A DNA stretch of 42,483 nt from Chloroflexota bacterium. Its GTDB lineage: Bacteria; Chloroflexota; Dehalococcoidia; UBA2247; RBG-13-53-26. Of the stretch, positions 34,393 through 42,483 are shown piece after piece; within the stretch, counting starts at the first letter, position 1; the number at the start of each line of letters is the position of its first letter. The stretch is from the NCBI GenBank assembly GCA_026389585.1, contig JAPLHP010000011.1, forward strand, positions 1-42,483, read 5' to 3'. The position numbers and the translations under genes were made by a program. The notes under the pieces were generated by a model. That model was not told the DNA's origin. It did no database searches and saw only the letters and a list, made by a program, of their open reading frames with translations.

Positions 34393-34809
34393 ATGTTCTG
34401 TCCGAAGTGTGGCAAGGAAACCCCAGAGAACCAAGCCTTTTGTTCTGGCTGTGGTGCTCCTCGTCAGGGACTTGGCACAACAAATACATCTGGCATGGGA
34501 CCACTCGCACAGATCCCGCCCGAGATCAAAGGCTGGAACTGGGGAGCCTTCTTTCTGGGATGGATATGGGGGCTGGGCAACAGCGTTTGGATTGCACTAA
34601 TTGAGTGGGTACCCTATGTGGGCTGGGTCATGGCGTTCGTGCTTGGAGCGAAAGGAAGCGAGTGGGCGTGGGCTGCGAAGAAATGGGACAGCGTTGAAGA
34701 CTTCAAGAGAACCCAGAGAACGTGGGCACTGTGGGGGCTGGGCTGGTGGATCGCTGTGGCTGCAATACTTGTATTGATTATTGCGCTCGTTGTGCTGATA
34801 TCAGACTGA
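34393..34809 (+). CDS. Zinc-ribbon membrane protein
   Basis: A 138-residue protein. The N-terminal zinc ribbon has two CxxC pairs (MFCPKCGK and FCSGCGAP), then a glycine-rich linker. A tryptophan-rich membrane part follows (GWNWGAFFLGWIWGLGNSVW and a final helix VAAILVLIIALVVLI). The WNWGAFFLGWIWG motif resembles small membrane proteins with DUF2628-type folds. GAGGAGG lies 5 nt before the ATG. Function unknown. It shares only its zinc-ribbon design with the gene at 16857. Confidence 0.78.
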   Translation: MFCPKCGKETPENQAFCSGCGAPRQGLGTTNTSGMGPLAQIPPEIKGWNWGAFFLGWIWGLGNSVWIALIEWVPYVGWVMAFVLGAKGSEWAWAAKKWDSVEDFKRTQRTWALWGLGWWIAVAAILVLIIALVVLISD

Positions 34810-34830
34810 ACGGCAAGAGTCCCATCAACG

Positions 34831-34852
34831 CCTTGTAGAACTTCAGCCTATC
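34831..34852. repeat. Dispersed 22-bp repeat (copy 3, degenerate)
   Basis: CCTTGTAGAACTTCAGCCTA plus TC; 19 of 22 positions match 33525-33546. It follows the zinc-ribbon gene. Confidence 0.55.
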
Positions 34853-34857
34853 CTCCC

Positions 34858-34891
34858 CTACCCCGTCAGCCCCAGATGGTCACATGGGGCG
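34858..34891. repeat. 34-bp direct repeat, copy A
   Basis: Contains CAGCCCCAGATGGTCACA. It matches 35158-35191 at 32 of 34 positions, exactly 300 bp apart. Copy B is the 3' end of the integrase remnant, so copy A appears to be a second, shorter trace of the same gene end. Confidence 0.75.
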
Positions 34892-35157
34892 CCCCTTTGT
34901 ATCCAAGGCGTGAAAACCTTGTGATTCAGCCACATCAGTCTGAGATTCTCTGGTGAAGTGCCGGTGGTAGCTTGATAGATAACTCCCTATCCTCCATGGG
35001 TGGCTGGGGCAGCACTGATGAGGGGCTGGCTGCCCTGGTCACCAAATGAGGCTGGTTATGATGGTAGAGGGGGGACGCTTGGTCAAGAGCGCGGCTCTAC
35101 GGATCATGCCAGCCTCACCAATATGATACACTAGAAACCCAGTTGTGTCTCTGGCCG

Positions 35158-35490
35158 CTACCCCATCAGCCCCAGATGGTCACACGGGGCGTCTGTGAGA
35201 TTCTGAGAGACTCCCAGATACCTCTCCGTGGTCTGGATGCTGGAATGCCCCAGACTCATCTGAATTTGATTGAGCCCCGCATTCCCTTTGTGCGCCAACT
35301 TGGCGAATGTCCGCCTGAGGTCGTGTGCCGCTATGCCCTTGGGAGCGTAGGTGGTGACCACATCAGCTATCGCCTGATCGGTCAGACTATCCCTCATTAT
35401 CCTACCACCTTTGTTGATGGGGCGGAAGATACGGCCATTGTCTACGAGCACACCTACCTTGACCCCAGAAGCAGTCGATGTTAACATCAT
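35158..35490 (-). pseudogene. C-terminal remnant of a XerC/D-like tyrosine recombinase
   Basis: About 110 codons: GRIFRPINKGGR, then box II HDLRRTFAKLAHKG (His-x-x-Arg), LGHSSIQTTERYLG (His and catalytic Tyr), and the end PCDHLGLMG. The N-terminal SAM-like domain and the first catalytic Arg are missing; upstream sequence turns into the promoter and start of the next gene on the other strand. A full enzyme would be about 300-350 residues. It differs in sequence from the remnant at 32484-32684, so there were at least two recombinases here. Confidence 0.8.
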
Positions 35491-35526
35491 CTTTGGTTTG
35501 TTGAATAGGGAGGAGCATACAAGAGC

Positions 35527-36852
35527 GTGAATTGGAAAGAAGATTATAAACGGAAGCTGGTTTCCCCTGAAGATGCCGTTAAGGCAGTGAAGTCCGGAGA
35601 CTACGTCGTCTTCGCCCAGCCGGAAACCCTGGCCCTGGGACTGGCGTTGATCAGCCGCGCCGATGAGCTGAAGGGAATAAGGATCATGGGCGGTGGCGGC
35701 AGCGACCTTCCTGTGTACGACCCTTCCTGGTATGAAGTCTATCCGGACTCCTTCCAACTGGAAACGTCCTACGTCCTGCCCCTGGTAAGGGCGCTCGTTG
35801 CCGAAAGGAAGTCGGATTTCACCGTCAGCGGGCTCTTCGGAGTACCCGATATCACCGAAAAGAAGCCCATGGACGTCTTCATGGTGCAGGTATCACCTCC
35901 GGATGAACATGGTTTCTGCAGCTTCGGCGCCTCGCTCTGGATGAAGAGGGAATGGGTAAAAATGGCCAAGGTGGTCATGGCCGAAGCGAATGAGAGGATG
36001 ATCCGCACCTACGGCGATAACTTCGTCCACGTCTCTGAGATAGATTACATTGTGGAGCACACTCCCTCCGGAAAGGTCCCCGGCGGCACCGACATCCTGG
36101 GGAGGAGAACCTCCGGGCCAGGCGAGCTGGAGAAGACCATTGCCGGATACGTTGGCAGCATCATCAAGGATGGCGACTGTCTGGAGATCGGCGTGGGTGG
36201 CACTGCCGAATGGGTGGCTCAGCTCGGCGTCCTGGACAACAGGCATGATCTGGGCTGGCATTCGGAGAACACTGTCAGGGGGATCGCCACCCTGGTAATG
36301 AACGGCGTCATCAGTGGCAAACACAAGAACATTCATGCGGGAAAGGCAGTAGCCACCGCCGTCGGCGGCGGCACCAAAGAGGAAATGGATTTCATCAATG
36401 ATAATCCCCTCTTTGAGGTCTATTCCTCGAACTATATTCTCAACCCGCTAGTGATTGCTTCCCACGATAATATGGTGGCCATCAACAGCGCCATTGCCCT
36501 GGACCTTACCGGCCAGATCGCGGCCGAATCCGTAGGGCCGGTGATGACCAGCGGTTCGGGAGGACAGCTTTCCTTCGCCATCGGAGCTTACCTCTCAAAG
36601 GGAGGACGCAGCGTCGTGGCTATTCCTTCGACTGCAAAGGATGGCGCCCTATCGCGCATCGTGCCTATGCTCGAACAGGGGACAGTGGTGAGTACCCCCC
36701 GCACCTTGGCTGACATCGTGATCACCGAATACGGCATCGCCCATCTCAAGGGCAAGACGCAGAGAGAGCGGGCCCTGGAGCTTATTTCTATCGCCCACCC
36801 CAATTTCCGGGCCGAGCTCAAGAAACAGGCAGAAAGGCTTTACTGGCCTTAA
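35527..36852 (+). CDS. Acetyl-CoA hydrolase/transferase family CoA-transferase (4-hydroxybutyrate CoA-transferase-like)
   Basis: A 441-residue class I-type CoA-transferase. The first domain has SPEDAVKAVKSGDYVVFAQP and FMVQVSPPDEHGFCSFG. The second has the catalytic glutamate E247 in LGWHSEN, SVGPVMTSGSGGQ, and ADIVITEYGIAHLKGK. Usual members transfer CoA from acetyl-CoA to 4-hydroxybutyrate, butyrate or succinate; the acceptor here is unknown. The GTG at 35527 has GGAGG rather far upstream (about 13 nt). The next gene starts on the base after its stop codon, so it is probably expressed with fabF and recJ. Confidence 0.88.
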   Translation: MNWKEDYKRKLVSPEDAVKAVKSGDYVVFAQPETLALGLALISRADELKGIRIMGGGGSDLPVYDPSWYEVYPDSFQLETSYVLPLVRALVAERKSDFTVSGLFGVPDITEKKPMDVFMVQVSPPDEHGFCSFGASLWMKREWVKMAKVVMAEANERMIRTYGDNFVHVSEIDYIVEHTPSGKVPGGTDILGRRTSGPGELEKTIAGYVGSIIKDGDCLEIGVGGTAEWVAQLGVLDNRHDLGWHSENTVRGIATLVMNGVISGKHKNIHAGKAVATAVGGGTKEEMDFINDNPLFEVYSSNYILNPLVIASHDNMVAINSAIALDLTGQIAAESVGPVMTSGSGGQLSFAIGAYLSKGGRSVVAIPSTAKDGALSRIVPMLEQGTVVSTPRTLADIVITEYGIAHLKGKTQRERALELISIAHPNFRAELKKQAERLYWP

Positions 36853-38109
36853 ATGACCAGTGATCGCATTGTTGTCACCGGCATGGGGGTGGTGAGCCCC
36901 CTCGGCCTTGATGTCCCTTCACTCTGGGAAGCCCTCAAGGCCGGGAAGTCGGGCGTTGACCGCATTACCTTCTTTGATGCCGGGCCCTTTGAGACCCAGA
37001 TCGCTGCCGAGGTAAAGGGATTCAATCCCACCGACCACCTGGAACACCGCGAGGCTCGCCGCATGGACCGCTACACCCAGTTTGCGGTGGTGGCCAGCCT
37101 TCAAGCGGTAGCCCAGGCCAAAATTGATCTTGCCAACAACCCCTCGGAAGCCGGAGACGTCGGCGTACTTATCGGCAGCGGCATCGGAGGGCTGACCACC
37201 CTCAGCGCCCAGATGGCTGTGCTGGCTGAGAAAGGACCTCAACGGGTGAGCCCCCTGCTGGTTCCCATGATGATCTCCGACGCTGCCTCGGGACAGGTAT
37301 CCATAATGCTGGGCGCCAAAGGCCTGAATTTCTGCGCTACCTCTGCCTGCTCCAGCGGCGCCGACGCCGTCGGCGAAGCCTGCGAGGTTATCAAGCGCGG
37401 TGACGCGCGGGTGATGCTGGCCGGTGGTGCCGAAGCAGCCATCACTCCCATCGGTATTGCCGGCTTCAATTCCGCCGGCGCCCTTTCCAGGCGCAACGAT
37501 GAGCCTCAGAAGGCTTCCCGCCCCTTCGACTCTGAGCGTGACGGCTTTGTCATGGGAGAAGGGGCAGCCGTGCTCGTCCTCGAAAGCCTGCCCCATGCCC
37601 TGAAGCACAACGCCAATATCCTGGCCGAGGTCGTAGCTTACGGAGCTACCTCCGATGCCTACCACATCACCAAGCCGTCAACAAAGGGAGAAGGCGGGGC
37701 CAAGGCGATGCAGGTCGCCCTGAAAAAGGCCGCGATGCAGCCCGCCGAGATCGAGTACATTAACGCGCATGGCACTTCCACTACATTGAACGACAGGTGC
37801 GAGACCATGGCCATCAAAACCGTCTTCGGCGACTACGCCTACCATGTCCCCATCAGCTCTACCAAATCCATGATGGGGCACCTCATCGGCGCAGCCGGCG
37901 CCATTGAGGCCATAATATGCGTCCTCGCTATTCAGCATGGAGTCATCCCACCCACGATTAACCTGACCCATCCCGATCCGGAGTGCGATCTTGATTACGT
38001 ACCCAACACAGCCCGTCAGAAAAAGGTAAGGACAGCGCTGTCAAATTCCTTCGGCTTCGGAGGCCATAACTCCGTCCTTATCTTCAGAGAATATAGTGAA
38101 GGCAGATAG
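36853..38109 (+). CDS. fabF: Beta-ketoacyl-ACP synthase II (FabF/KASII)
   Basis: A 418-residue condensing enzyme with an intact Cys-His-His site: Cys166 in TSACSSG, His306 in NAHGTST and His343 in GHLIGAAG. It condenses malonyl-ACP with acyl-ACP in fatty-acid elongation. The N-terminal RIVVTGMGVVSPLG and C-terminal SNSFGFGGHN are canonical. It starts directly after the CoA-transferase stop with no gap and ends directly before recJ. No other fab genes or acp are here, so it may serve a special role rather than the main fatty-acid cluster. Confidence 0.95.
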   Translation: MTSDRIVVTGMGVVSPLGLDVPSLWEALKAGKSGVDRITFFDAGPFETQIAAEVKGFNPTDHLEHREARRMDRYTQFAVVASLQAVAQAKIDLANNPSEAGDVGVLIGSGIGGLTTLSAQMAVLAEKGPQRVSPLLVPMMISDAASGQVSIMLGAKGLNFCATSACSSGADAVGEACEVIKRGDARVMLAGGAEAAITPIGIAGFNSAGALSRRNDEPQKASRPFDSERDGFVMGEGAAVLVLESLPHALKHNANILAEVVAYGATSDAYHITKPSTKGEGGAKAMQVALKKAAMQPAEIEYINAHGTSTTLNDRCETMAIKTVFGDYAYHVPISSTKSMMGHLIGAAGAIEAIICVLAIQHGVIPPTINLTHPDPECDLDYVPNTARQKKVRTALSNSFGFGGHNSVLIFREYSEGR

Positions 38110-39789
38110 TTGAATCACCGCCGGTGGAAGATACTTCCGCCCCCTCCCGCCGCATGTCTGGCGGGAATGGGGGTGCCGCCTTTGGTGGCCCAACTCCTCT
38201 ATAACCGTTCCCTCACAGAGCCCCAGCAGGCCGAAGCCTTCCTCAACATAGAAGATAGTCTTCAGGGCGACCCCTTCCTCCTCCCCGATATGGACAAGGC
38301 GGTAGCCAGGATATATCGTGCCCTGCTCTCAGGTGAGATCATTGCCGTCTACGGCGACTATGATGCCGATGGCGTCTGCGGCACCGCTACTCTCATTAAG
38401 GGACTTTCCCATCTCGGAGGGAAAGTCATCCCTTATCTCACACACCGTCTCCAGGACGGCTATGGGCTTAACCTGGACTCTCTGGAAGACCTGAGGAAAC
38501 AGGGCGCTACCCTGGTGATCACCGTTGACTGCGGCATCAGCAATATCTCCGAGGTGGAACATGCCCAGAAGAGAGGCCTGGACATCATTGTCACAGACCA
38601 CCACTCAATTACTCACGGCCTTCCACCGGCGTTAGCGGTGATCAATCCAAAGCGGACCGATCCCTCTTATCCCTTCTACCAGCTTGCCGGTGTTGGAGTG
38701 GCTTTCAAGCTCCTCCAGGCACTGTTCCAGGCACTGGGCAGGAAGGATCACCTCGATGAGCTGCTGGACCTGGTGGCCATCGGAACCGTGGCGGACATGG
38801 TGCCCCTCGTGGGGGAAAACCGCTATCTGGTGGAAAAGGGGCTGGATATACTGGGCCGGACCAGTTGCATCGGTCTTCAGGAGATGGCACATATCGCCGG
38901 ACTGGAGTTGAGCGACCTGAACCCTGAGATCATCTCCTGGGCTATAACGCCCCGCCTCAATGCCCCGGGGAGAGTAGATCATGCCCTCATCAGCTACAGG
39001 CTGCTGGTGACCGATTCGCCCGATGAGGCCCGCTACCTGGCTGAGGAACTGGAGAGGAAGAATACCCAGCGCCAGAAGCTGACCGAAGAGTTTCTGTCCC
39101 GGGCCAGGGGGCAGCTACCCGCCGACGTTGCTGATTCCCCTCTCATCATGGTGGGAGGCAAGGACTATCCCTCGGGAATCGTGGGGCTCATAGCCGGCAG
39201 ACTCTCGGATGAATTCTACCGCCCGGCATTCGTCTTCGAAATGGGGGACAATACCATAAGCGGCAGCGCCCGCAGCATCCCCGAGTTTGACGTTGTCAGC
39301 GCGCTACAGGAATGTCGCCATCTCCTGCTGCGGTTTGGCGGGCACCCCACGGCAGCAGGATTCGCCCTGCCCGCTGAGAATCTGGAATACTTCCAGCAAT
39401 GCCTGCTCGATATGGCCACCCGCCAGTTATCCTCCGTAGACCTCCGGCCTTCTCTGACCGTCGAGGCTGATATACCGCTTTCCAGCATCCAGGGCAGAAC
39501 CTTCAAACTTGTGGAAAGACTTGCCCCTTTTGGCCGCGGCAATCCTGTGCCTGCCTTACTCTCCCGGCGGGTAAGGGTACTGGACAGCTACACAGTAGGT
39601 GGTGGGAGCCAACACCTGAAAATGAAGGTCAGGGACGGAGAGATTACCTGGAAAGCCCTCGGCTTCGACCTGGGCCACCTCGCCGCCGAGGTGACCTCTG
39701 AAATTGATGTGGTCTACAACCTGGTGGTCGACCGCTGGAACGGAGAGGAGATGCTGGCGCTGAATATCCTGGATTTTGCCCCTGCCTGA
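38110..39789 (+). CDS. recJ: Single-stranded-DNA-specific exonuclease RecJ
   Basis: A 559-residue DHH/DHHA1 nuclease of normal length. DHH motifs: VYGDYDADGVCGTATL (about 79-94), VDCGISN, TDHHSI (about 162), and VAIGTVADMVPL. The DHHA1 domain has SGSARSIPEFDV and LLRFGGHPTAAGF; an OB-fold end follows (PFGRGNPVP, then QHLKMKV). It degrades ssDNA 5'-3' in recombination and repair. The TTG start at 38110 follows the fabF stop codon directly, so translation is probably coupled. Confidence 0.95.
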   Translation: MNHRRWKILPPPPAACLAGMGVPPLVAQLLYNRSLTEPQQAEAFLNIEDSLQGDPFLLPDMDKAVARIYRALLSGEIIAVYGDYDADGVCGTATLIKGLSHLGGKVIPYLTHRLQDGYGLNLDSLEDLRKQGATLVITVDCGISNISEVEHAQKRGLDIIVTDHHSITHGLPPALAVINPKRTDPSYPFYQLAGVGVAFKLLQALFQALGRKDHLDELLDLVAIGTVADMVPLVGENRYLVEKGLDILGRTSCIGLQEMAHIAGLELSDLNPEIISWAITPRLNAPGRVDHALISYRLLVTDSPDEARYLAEELERKNTQRQKLTEEFLSRARGQLPADVADSPLIMVGGKDYPSGIVGLIAGRLSDEFYRPAFVFEMGDNTISGSARSIPEFDVVSALQECRHLLLRFGGHPTAAGFALPAENLEYFQQCLLDMATRQLSSVDLRPSLTVEADIPLSSIQGRTFKLVERLAPFGRGNPVPALLSRRVRVLDSYTVGGGSQHLKMKVRDGEITWKALGFDLGHLAAEVTSEIDVVYNLVVDRWNGEEMLALNILDFAPA

Positions 39790-39838
39790 TAACGCCCGAC
39801 TAAGTTCGGGTACTGGTTGATCGGTCACATCACTCTAA

Positions 39839-39866
39839 CTGGATTCCTGCCTACGCAGGAATGACA
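39839..39866. repeat. Dispersed 28-bp palindromic repeat, family 3 (copy 3)
   Basis: CTGGATTCCTGCCTACGCAG followed by GAATGACA. The middle differs from the other copies but stays self-complementary (ATTCCTGC and GCAGGAAT). Confidence 0.75.
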
Positions 39867-39956
39867 TATGGAAGGACCCACGGATTTTGGCCCCCCCGGG
39901 GGGATTGACAGGGGGGTATATAATATTCAGCGAACTGGAGAAAGAGGGTGTCGAGT

Positions 39957-40535
39957 ATGCGGAATACACTCAGAAGACGGTTATGGCACGTATCGGGCGG
40001 ATTATCTATCGCAGTGGCTGCCTGGTTTTTGCCAGAGACAGCCATGCTCATGTCTCTAGGGCTGGTGACCTTCCTTTTCCTGGGATTTGAGTTCACCAGG
40101 CTCAGGGTTCCGCTCATAAACAGGTGGTTTGTCTCGCGTTTCGGGCCGATATTGAGGGAGGAAGAGGCATCACGTGTCACTCCCTCCAGTTATGTGCTTA
40201 TTTCGGCGCTGGTGGCATATCTGGCCTTCGGCAGGGAAATTGCAGTGCTTTCGGTGTGTTTCCTCGCTGTAGGTGATGTAGCGGCTGGTATTGTTGGCCG
40301 ACACCTGGGCAGAACGAAACTCTTCGGCAAGGCGTTGGAAGGGGACTTGGCTTGCTTTGTCGCCTGCCTCGCAGCCGGATTTGTCCTCCACCATGCAGGT
40401 TTGGAGGTTGGACTGGTGGCCGTACTGGTAGGCTCCCTAGCTGCGACCGTTGGTCAGGCCATACGAAGCCCGGTGGATGACAATCTAACCTTGCCTCTGT
40501 TTGCCGGAATGGCCATGGCAGCTATGCCTCGCTAG
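39957..40535 (+). CDS. Dolichol/polyprenol-kinase-like (SEC59/CTP-transferase type) membrane protein
   Basis: A 192-residue integral membrane protein with about five to six helices. The N-terminal RRRLWHVSGG and the loop AVGDVAAGIVGRHLGRTKLF followed by GKALEGDLACFV match the GD.aA...G...G..K..G.KtleGs pattern of phosphatidate cytidylyltransferase, diacylglycerol kinase and dolichol kinase relatives. It probably phosphorylates a lipid alcohol in the inner membrane; the substrate is unknown. The ATG at 39957 is chosen on GAGGG upstream; a GTG three codons earlier is possible. Its last 14 bases overlap the convergent gene at 40522. Confidence 0.82.
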   Translation: MRNTLRRRLWHVSGGLSIAVAAWFLPETAMLMSLGLVTFLFLGFEFTRLRVPLINRWFVSRFGPILREEEASRVTPSSYVLISALVAYLAFGREIAVLSVCFLAVGDVAAGIVGRHLGRTKLFGKALEGDLACFVACLAAGFVLHHAGLEVGLVAVLVGSLAATVGQAIRSPVDDNLTLPLFAGMAMAAMPR

Positions 40536-41718
40536 CTGCGAAGTCAGTGGGAGAGGATTGCAGTGTTCCCAACATACTCTGTTCTACCATTTCTTTCACG
40601 ATTCTCAAACTAGCCAACTGGTCTTCCATTGTGCCTTGATCTGTGCCGGACGCGAAGAACCCCGTGCCTTTGAGGAATCTATTGGCGAGTGAGAGACGTC
40701 TCTTGGCATGTTGCAGCCACGGCATGTAGTCAACCAGGTCTCTCGAAGGCACTTCCAAAGTAACATAGCCCTGTTTCTCAACCCCTGTGTGTTCCATGAT
40801 CTGCTTGAGGTTATCTCGAAGACACTGCAGCTTGCTCTGAGGAATCTTCGACAATGGAGCATGAGCGTGTCGTATTGTGTGATCGACCTCCGGCGAATAA
40901 TGGAGATGCAGGTTGACTATATCATCACCCATTTTGCCATCCCTTAGTTCATTCGACAGCCTGTCCCACTCCCCGTCCACGGTAAGGATATGGCCATAGT
41001 CCAGGGTGAGTTTGACCTCGTCCGTGAACCCCAGTGTTTCTTGCTTCCATTCATCAATTGTCTGGCAGAGCCACAGCCTGTCATTCGGACTGTTCTCGAT
41101 GGTTGGAATGATCTTGCGATCGCGGCCGTACTCTTCGTACAGGCGCTTGTTGGTGACAGCGATGAATTCAATGCTCTCTCTCGACCTGGCAAGAGCCTTT
41201 TCCCTGTCCTCACCATCCCTGGCGATTCCAGCATGAAAAACGAGGACGGGATTGTCAGTCACAACCAGATTGGGGTCAGCATACATTATCCTGTATGCTA
41301 CCTCAAGTTGACTTTCTATTGCCCTTTTCACTCTCGCCGATATTTCACTAAGGTTGAAGGTGTATCTGCCCAGCAGAGGACTCCTCTCGATGTGTGCATG
41401 GAACGAGGCGATAGGTTCTCCAATGAGGTCTATCATCTTGTCACTTATCTTCCATTCAAACGGATTACAGAACATGCGCGGGTCTGTCAGATGAAGTTCG
41501 ATGGCATCGAAGAGATGAGGCCCGACCAGCTTGGTGTTCAGGGCAGTTTTTGCCAGGAACAGAAGAGAATCGTTGAAGCGCTTTTCGGCTCTCCTCAACA
41601 AGGTCACCGAATTGGCCAGCTTCTCGAACCCGGACCTCAACATGAGGTATGTGAAGCAGGTACCACTGAAGGTCGTTGCGTGGTGTGAAGAAATAGCATA
41701 TCTCATTTCTTTTTCCAT
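40522..41718 (-). CDS. TIM-barrel sugar-isomerase/endonuclease-IV-like protein
   Basis: A 398-residue protein with the pattern of xylose-isomerase-like TIM barrels. Metal-ligand candidates lie at strand ends: SFHAHI, VFHAGIARDG, IPTIENSP, TLDYGHI, and NLHLHYSPEVDHTIRHAHA. A helical C-terminal part (about 310-398) follows. Sugar epimerase/isomerase or a nuclease of the AP-endonuclease-2 superfamily are both possible; no neighbour decides. The start is uncertain: ATG at 41718, ATG at 41706 or TTG at 41727, none with a good ribosome site. Confidence 0.7.
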   Translation of the reverse strand: MEKEMRYAISSHHATTFSGTCFTYLMLRSGFEKLANSVTLLRRAEKRFNDSLLFLAKTALNTKLVGPHLFDAIELHLTDPRMFCNPFEWKISDKMIDLIGEPIASFHAHIERSPLLGRYTFNLSEISARVKRAIESQLEVAYRIMYADPNLVVTDNPVLVFHAGIARDGEDREKALARSRESIEFIAVTNKRLYEEYGRDRKIIPTIENSPNDRLWLCQTIDEWKQETLGFTDEVKLTLDYGHILTVDGEWDRLSNELRDGKMGDDIVNLHLHYSPEVDHTIRHAHAPLSKIPQSKLQCLRDNLKQIMEHTGVEKQGYVTLEVPSRDLVDYMPWLQHAKRRLSLANRFLKGTGFFASGTDQGTMEDQLASLRIVKEMVEQSMLGTLQSSPTDFAASEA

Positions 41719-41830
41719 GTAAGGCAATACTAAGATTTTGCTATGGGCACACGGCCCACGGCAAACTTATTATCAATGATGAAGGGGGATGCTCACAGTA
41801 TCACGGCAGGTCATTGTTGTCAACTTCCTA

Positions 41831-41858
41831 TGTCATTCCCGCGAAAGCGTGAATCCAG
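41831..41858. repeat. Dispersed 28-bp palindromic repeat, family 3 (copy 4, inverted)
   Basis: TGTCATTCCCGCGAAAGCGT followed by GAATCCAG; the reverse complement carries the same ends as the copies at 24264, 27475 and 39839. Confidence 0.7.
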
Positions 41859-41891
41859 TTCCCCATGAGCTACGAGCTATGAGCCATGAGC

Positions 41892-41912
41892 CATCCTTCT
41901 GCAGAAGGACGG
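41892..41912. repeat. Dispersed hairpin, family 4 (copy 4)
   Basis: CATCCTTCTGCAGAAGGACG. It is preceded by a GAGCTACGAGCTATGAGCC-like cluster, the same pairing of repeats as in the intergenic regions at 24.3 kb and 27.9 kb. Confidence 0.65.
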
Positions 41913-41925
41913 CCTGCCCCTGTCT

Positions 41926-42483
41926 CTACCCTTCGAAAGCAAACCCTTTCTCAGAAAAGACCCCCAGGCAAGCACTGACCACATTGGGGTCATACAGGAT
42001 ACCGCTGTTGCATGAAATCTCTTCGAGTGCCTTGTCTATACCCAGTGGGGGACGGTAGGGCCGATGGGAGGTCATGGCCTCAACAACATCCGCCACGCCC
42101 AGTATTCGGGCCTCTATGAGGAGCTTGTCTTCCCGGATGCCCGAAGGATAGCCGGAGCCGTTCATCCTTTCGTGGTGCTGAACTACAATGTCGGCAATCG
42201 GCCAGGGGAATTCTACAGTCTTCAATATATCGTAACCAACCTGGCTGTGGACCTTGATCAACTGGAACTCGATATCGGTCAGGATGCCGGGCTTGCTGAG
42301 GATTTCTTGCGGCACAGAGATCTTGCCGATATCGTGAAGGAGCCCGGCTATGCGGATCGCCTGGGTCTGATCAGGGGTGAAGCCCATTTCCCGGGCTATG
42401 GCACAGCCAAGCTGGGCCACCCGCCTCTGGTGGCCGGCGGTATAGCGGTCCCTCGATTCCGACGTCAGTGCTATGGCCTGGAT
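41926..42483 (-). CDS. HD-GYP domain protein (cyclic-di-GMP phosphodiesterase type), 5' end outside the window
   Basis: 185 codons up to the window edge. HD motif in GLLHDIGKISVPQEIL, the HHERMNGSGYPSGI signature that names HD-GYP domains, and the preceding RDRYTAGHQRR where the domain starts. ARILGVADVVEAMTSHRPYR completes the metal site. Such proteins hydrolyse cyclic di-GMP and usually carry an N-terminal PAS, GAF or receiver domain, which would lie beyond 42483. The frame stays open to the last base of the window. Confidence 0.92.
   Translation of the reverse strand: MQAIALTSESRDRYTAGHQRRVAQLGCAIAREMGFTPDQTQAIRIAGLLHDIGKISVPQEILSKPGILTDIEFQLIKVHSQVGYDILKTVEFPWPIADIVVQHHERMNGSGYPSGIREDKLLIEARILGVADVVEAMTSHRPYRPPLGIDKALEEISCNSGILYDPNVVSACLGVFSEKGFAFEG

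Noticed and set aside
32445-35520. A complete genomic island with both attachment sites
   Set aside because: No second copy of the tRNA 3' end was seen in the window, and both recombinases are fragments. Only remnants can be claimed.
35491-35757. Longer N-terminus for the integrase remnant
   Set aside because: This part of the minus-strand frame is antisense to the CoA-transferase gene and shows no recombinase features; only about 110 C-terminal codons look like integrase.
39905-39924. TTGACA followed by TATAAT before the polyprenol-kinase-like gene
   Set aside because: The spacer is only 8 bp, too short for a sigma-70 promoter. TATAAT alone could still be a -10 box with a poor -35.

Overview
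The window looks like a chromosomal stretch of an anaerobic, probably uncultured bacterium, most likely a Chloroflexota of the Dehalococcoidia type. This is inference from gene content: duplicated old-yellow-enzyme/Fe-S flavoproteins, CaiB/BaiF CoA-transferases, alpha-only NDP-forming acyl-CoA synthetases, an acetyl-CoA hydrolase-type CoA-transferase, hrcA-grpE-dnaK, frequent TTG/GTG starts and many short intergenic palindromic repeats. No rRNA or taxonomic marker settles it.

Layout. Positions 313-4409 (+) hold two paralogous 2,4-dienoyl-CoA-reductase-like flavoproteins, ending at a strong bidirectional terminator. Position 4505-7246 (-) is a 913-residue tandem fusion of two tyrosine phenol-lyase/tryptophanase domains, of which only the C-terminal one keeps the PLP lysine. 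Positions 7777-11159 (-) are a two-gene operon of phytoene-desaturase-like FAD oxidoreductases. Positions 11.5-15.1 kb are a decaying, transposon-hit region. An IS1595-type element (11562-13605) with 25-bp terminal inverted repeats and an 8-bp target duplication carries a trypsin-like protease gene and a small gene as passengers and splits a resident gene. Next to it lie a PAS protein that stops early and the first 90 codons of a drug-efflux (MFS) transporter.

Positions 15.2-23.0 kb are acyl-CoA metabolism: two alpha-type acyl-CoA synthetases pointing towards each other around two small membrane proteins, then a PHP hydrolase, a conserved hypothetical and a tandem pair of 405-residue CoA-transferases. 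Positions 24.4-27.3 kb (-) are a four-gene manno-heptose operon (two SIS isomerases, a heptose-bisphosphate phosphatase and a heptose kinase), flanked on both sides by long intergenic regions full of dispersed repeats.

Positions 28.7-32.4 kb are the heat-shock operon hrcA-grpE-dnaK under a variant CIRCE operator, followed by tRNA-Pro(GGG). Downstream of the tRNA lie two broken tyrosine-recombinase tails, three small envelope-type genes and short direct repeats, which looks like the remains of an element that had integrated at the tRNA. Positions 35.5-39.8 kb are a tightly packed run of CoA-transferase, fabF and recJ. The window closes with a polyprenol/dolichol-kinase-like membrane protein, a TIM-barrel sugar-isomerase-like protein and a partial HD-GYP domain protein.

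The best candidates for something undescribed are the fused lyase with a degenerate half and the protease-carrying transposon, whose terminal repeats also contain the -35 boxes of both of its transcription units.
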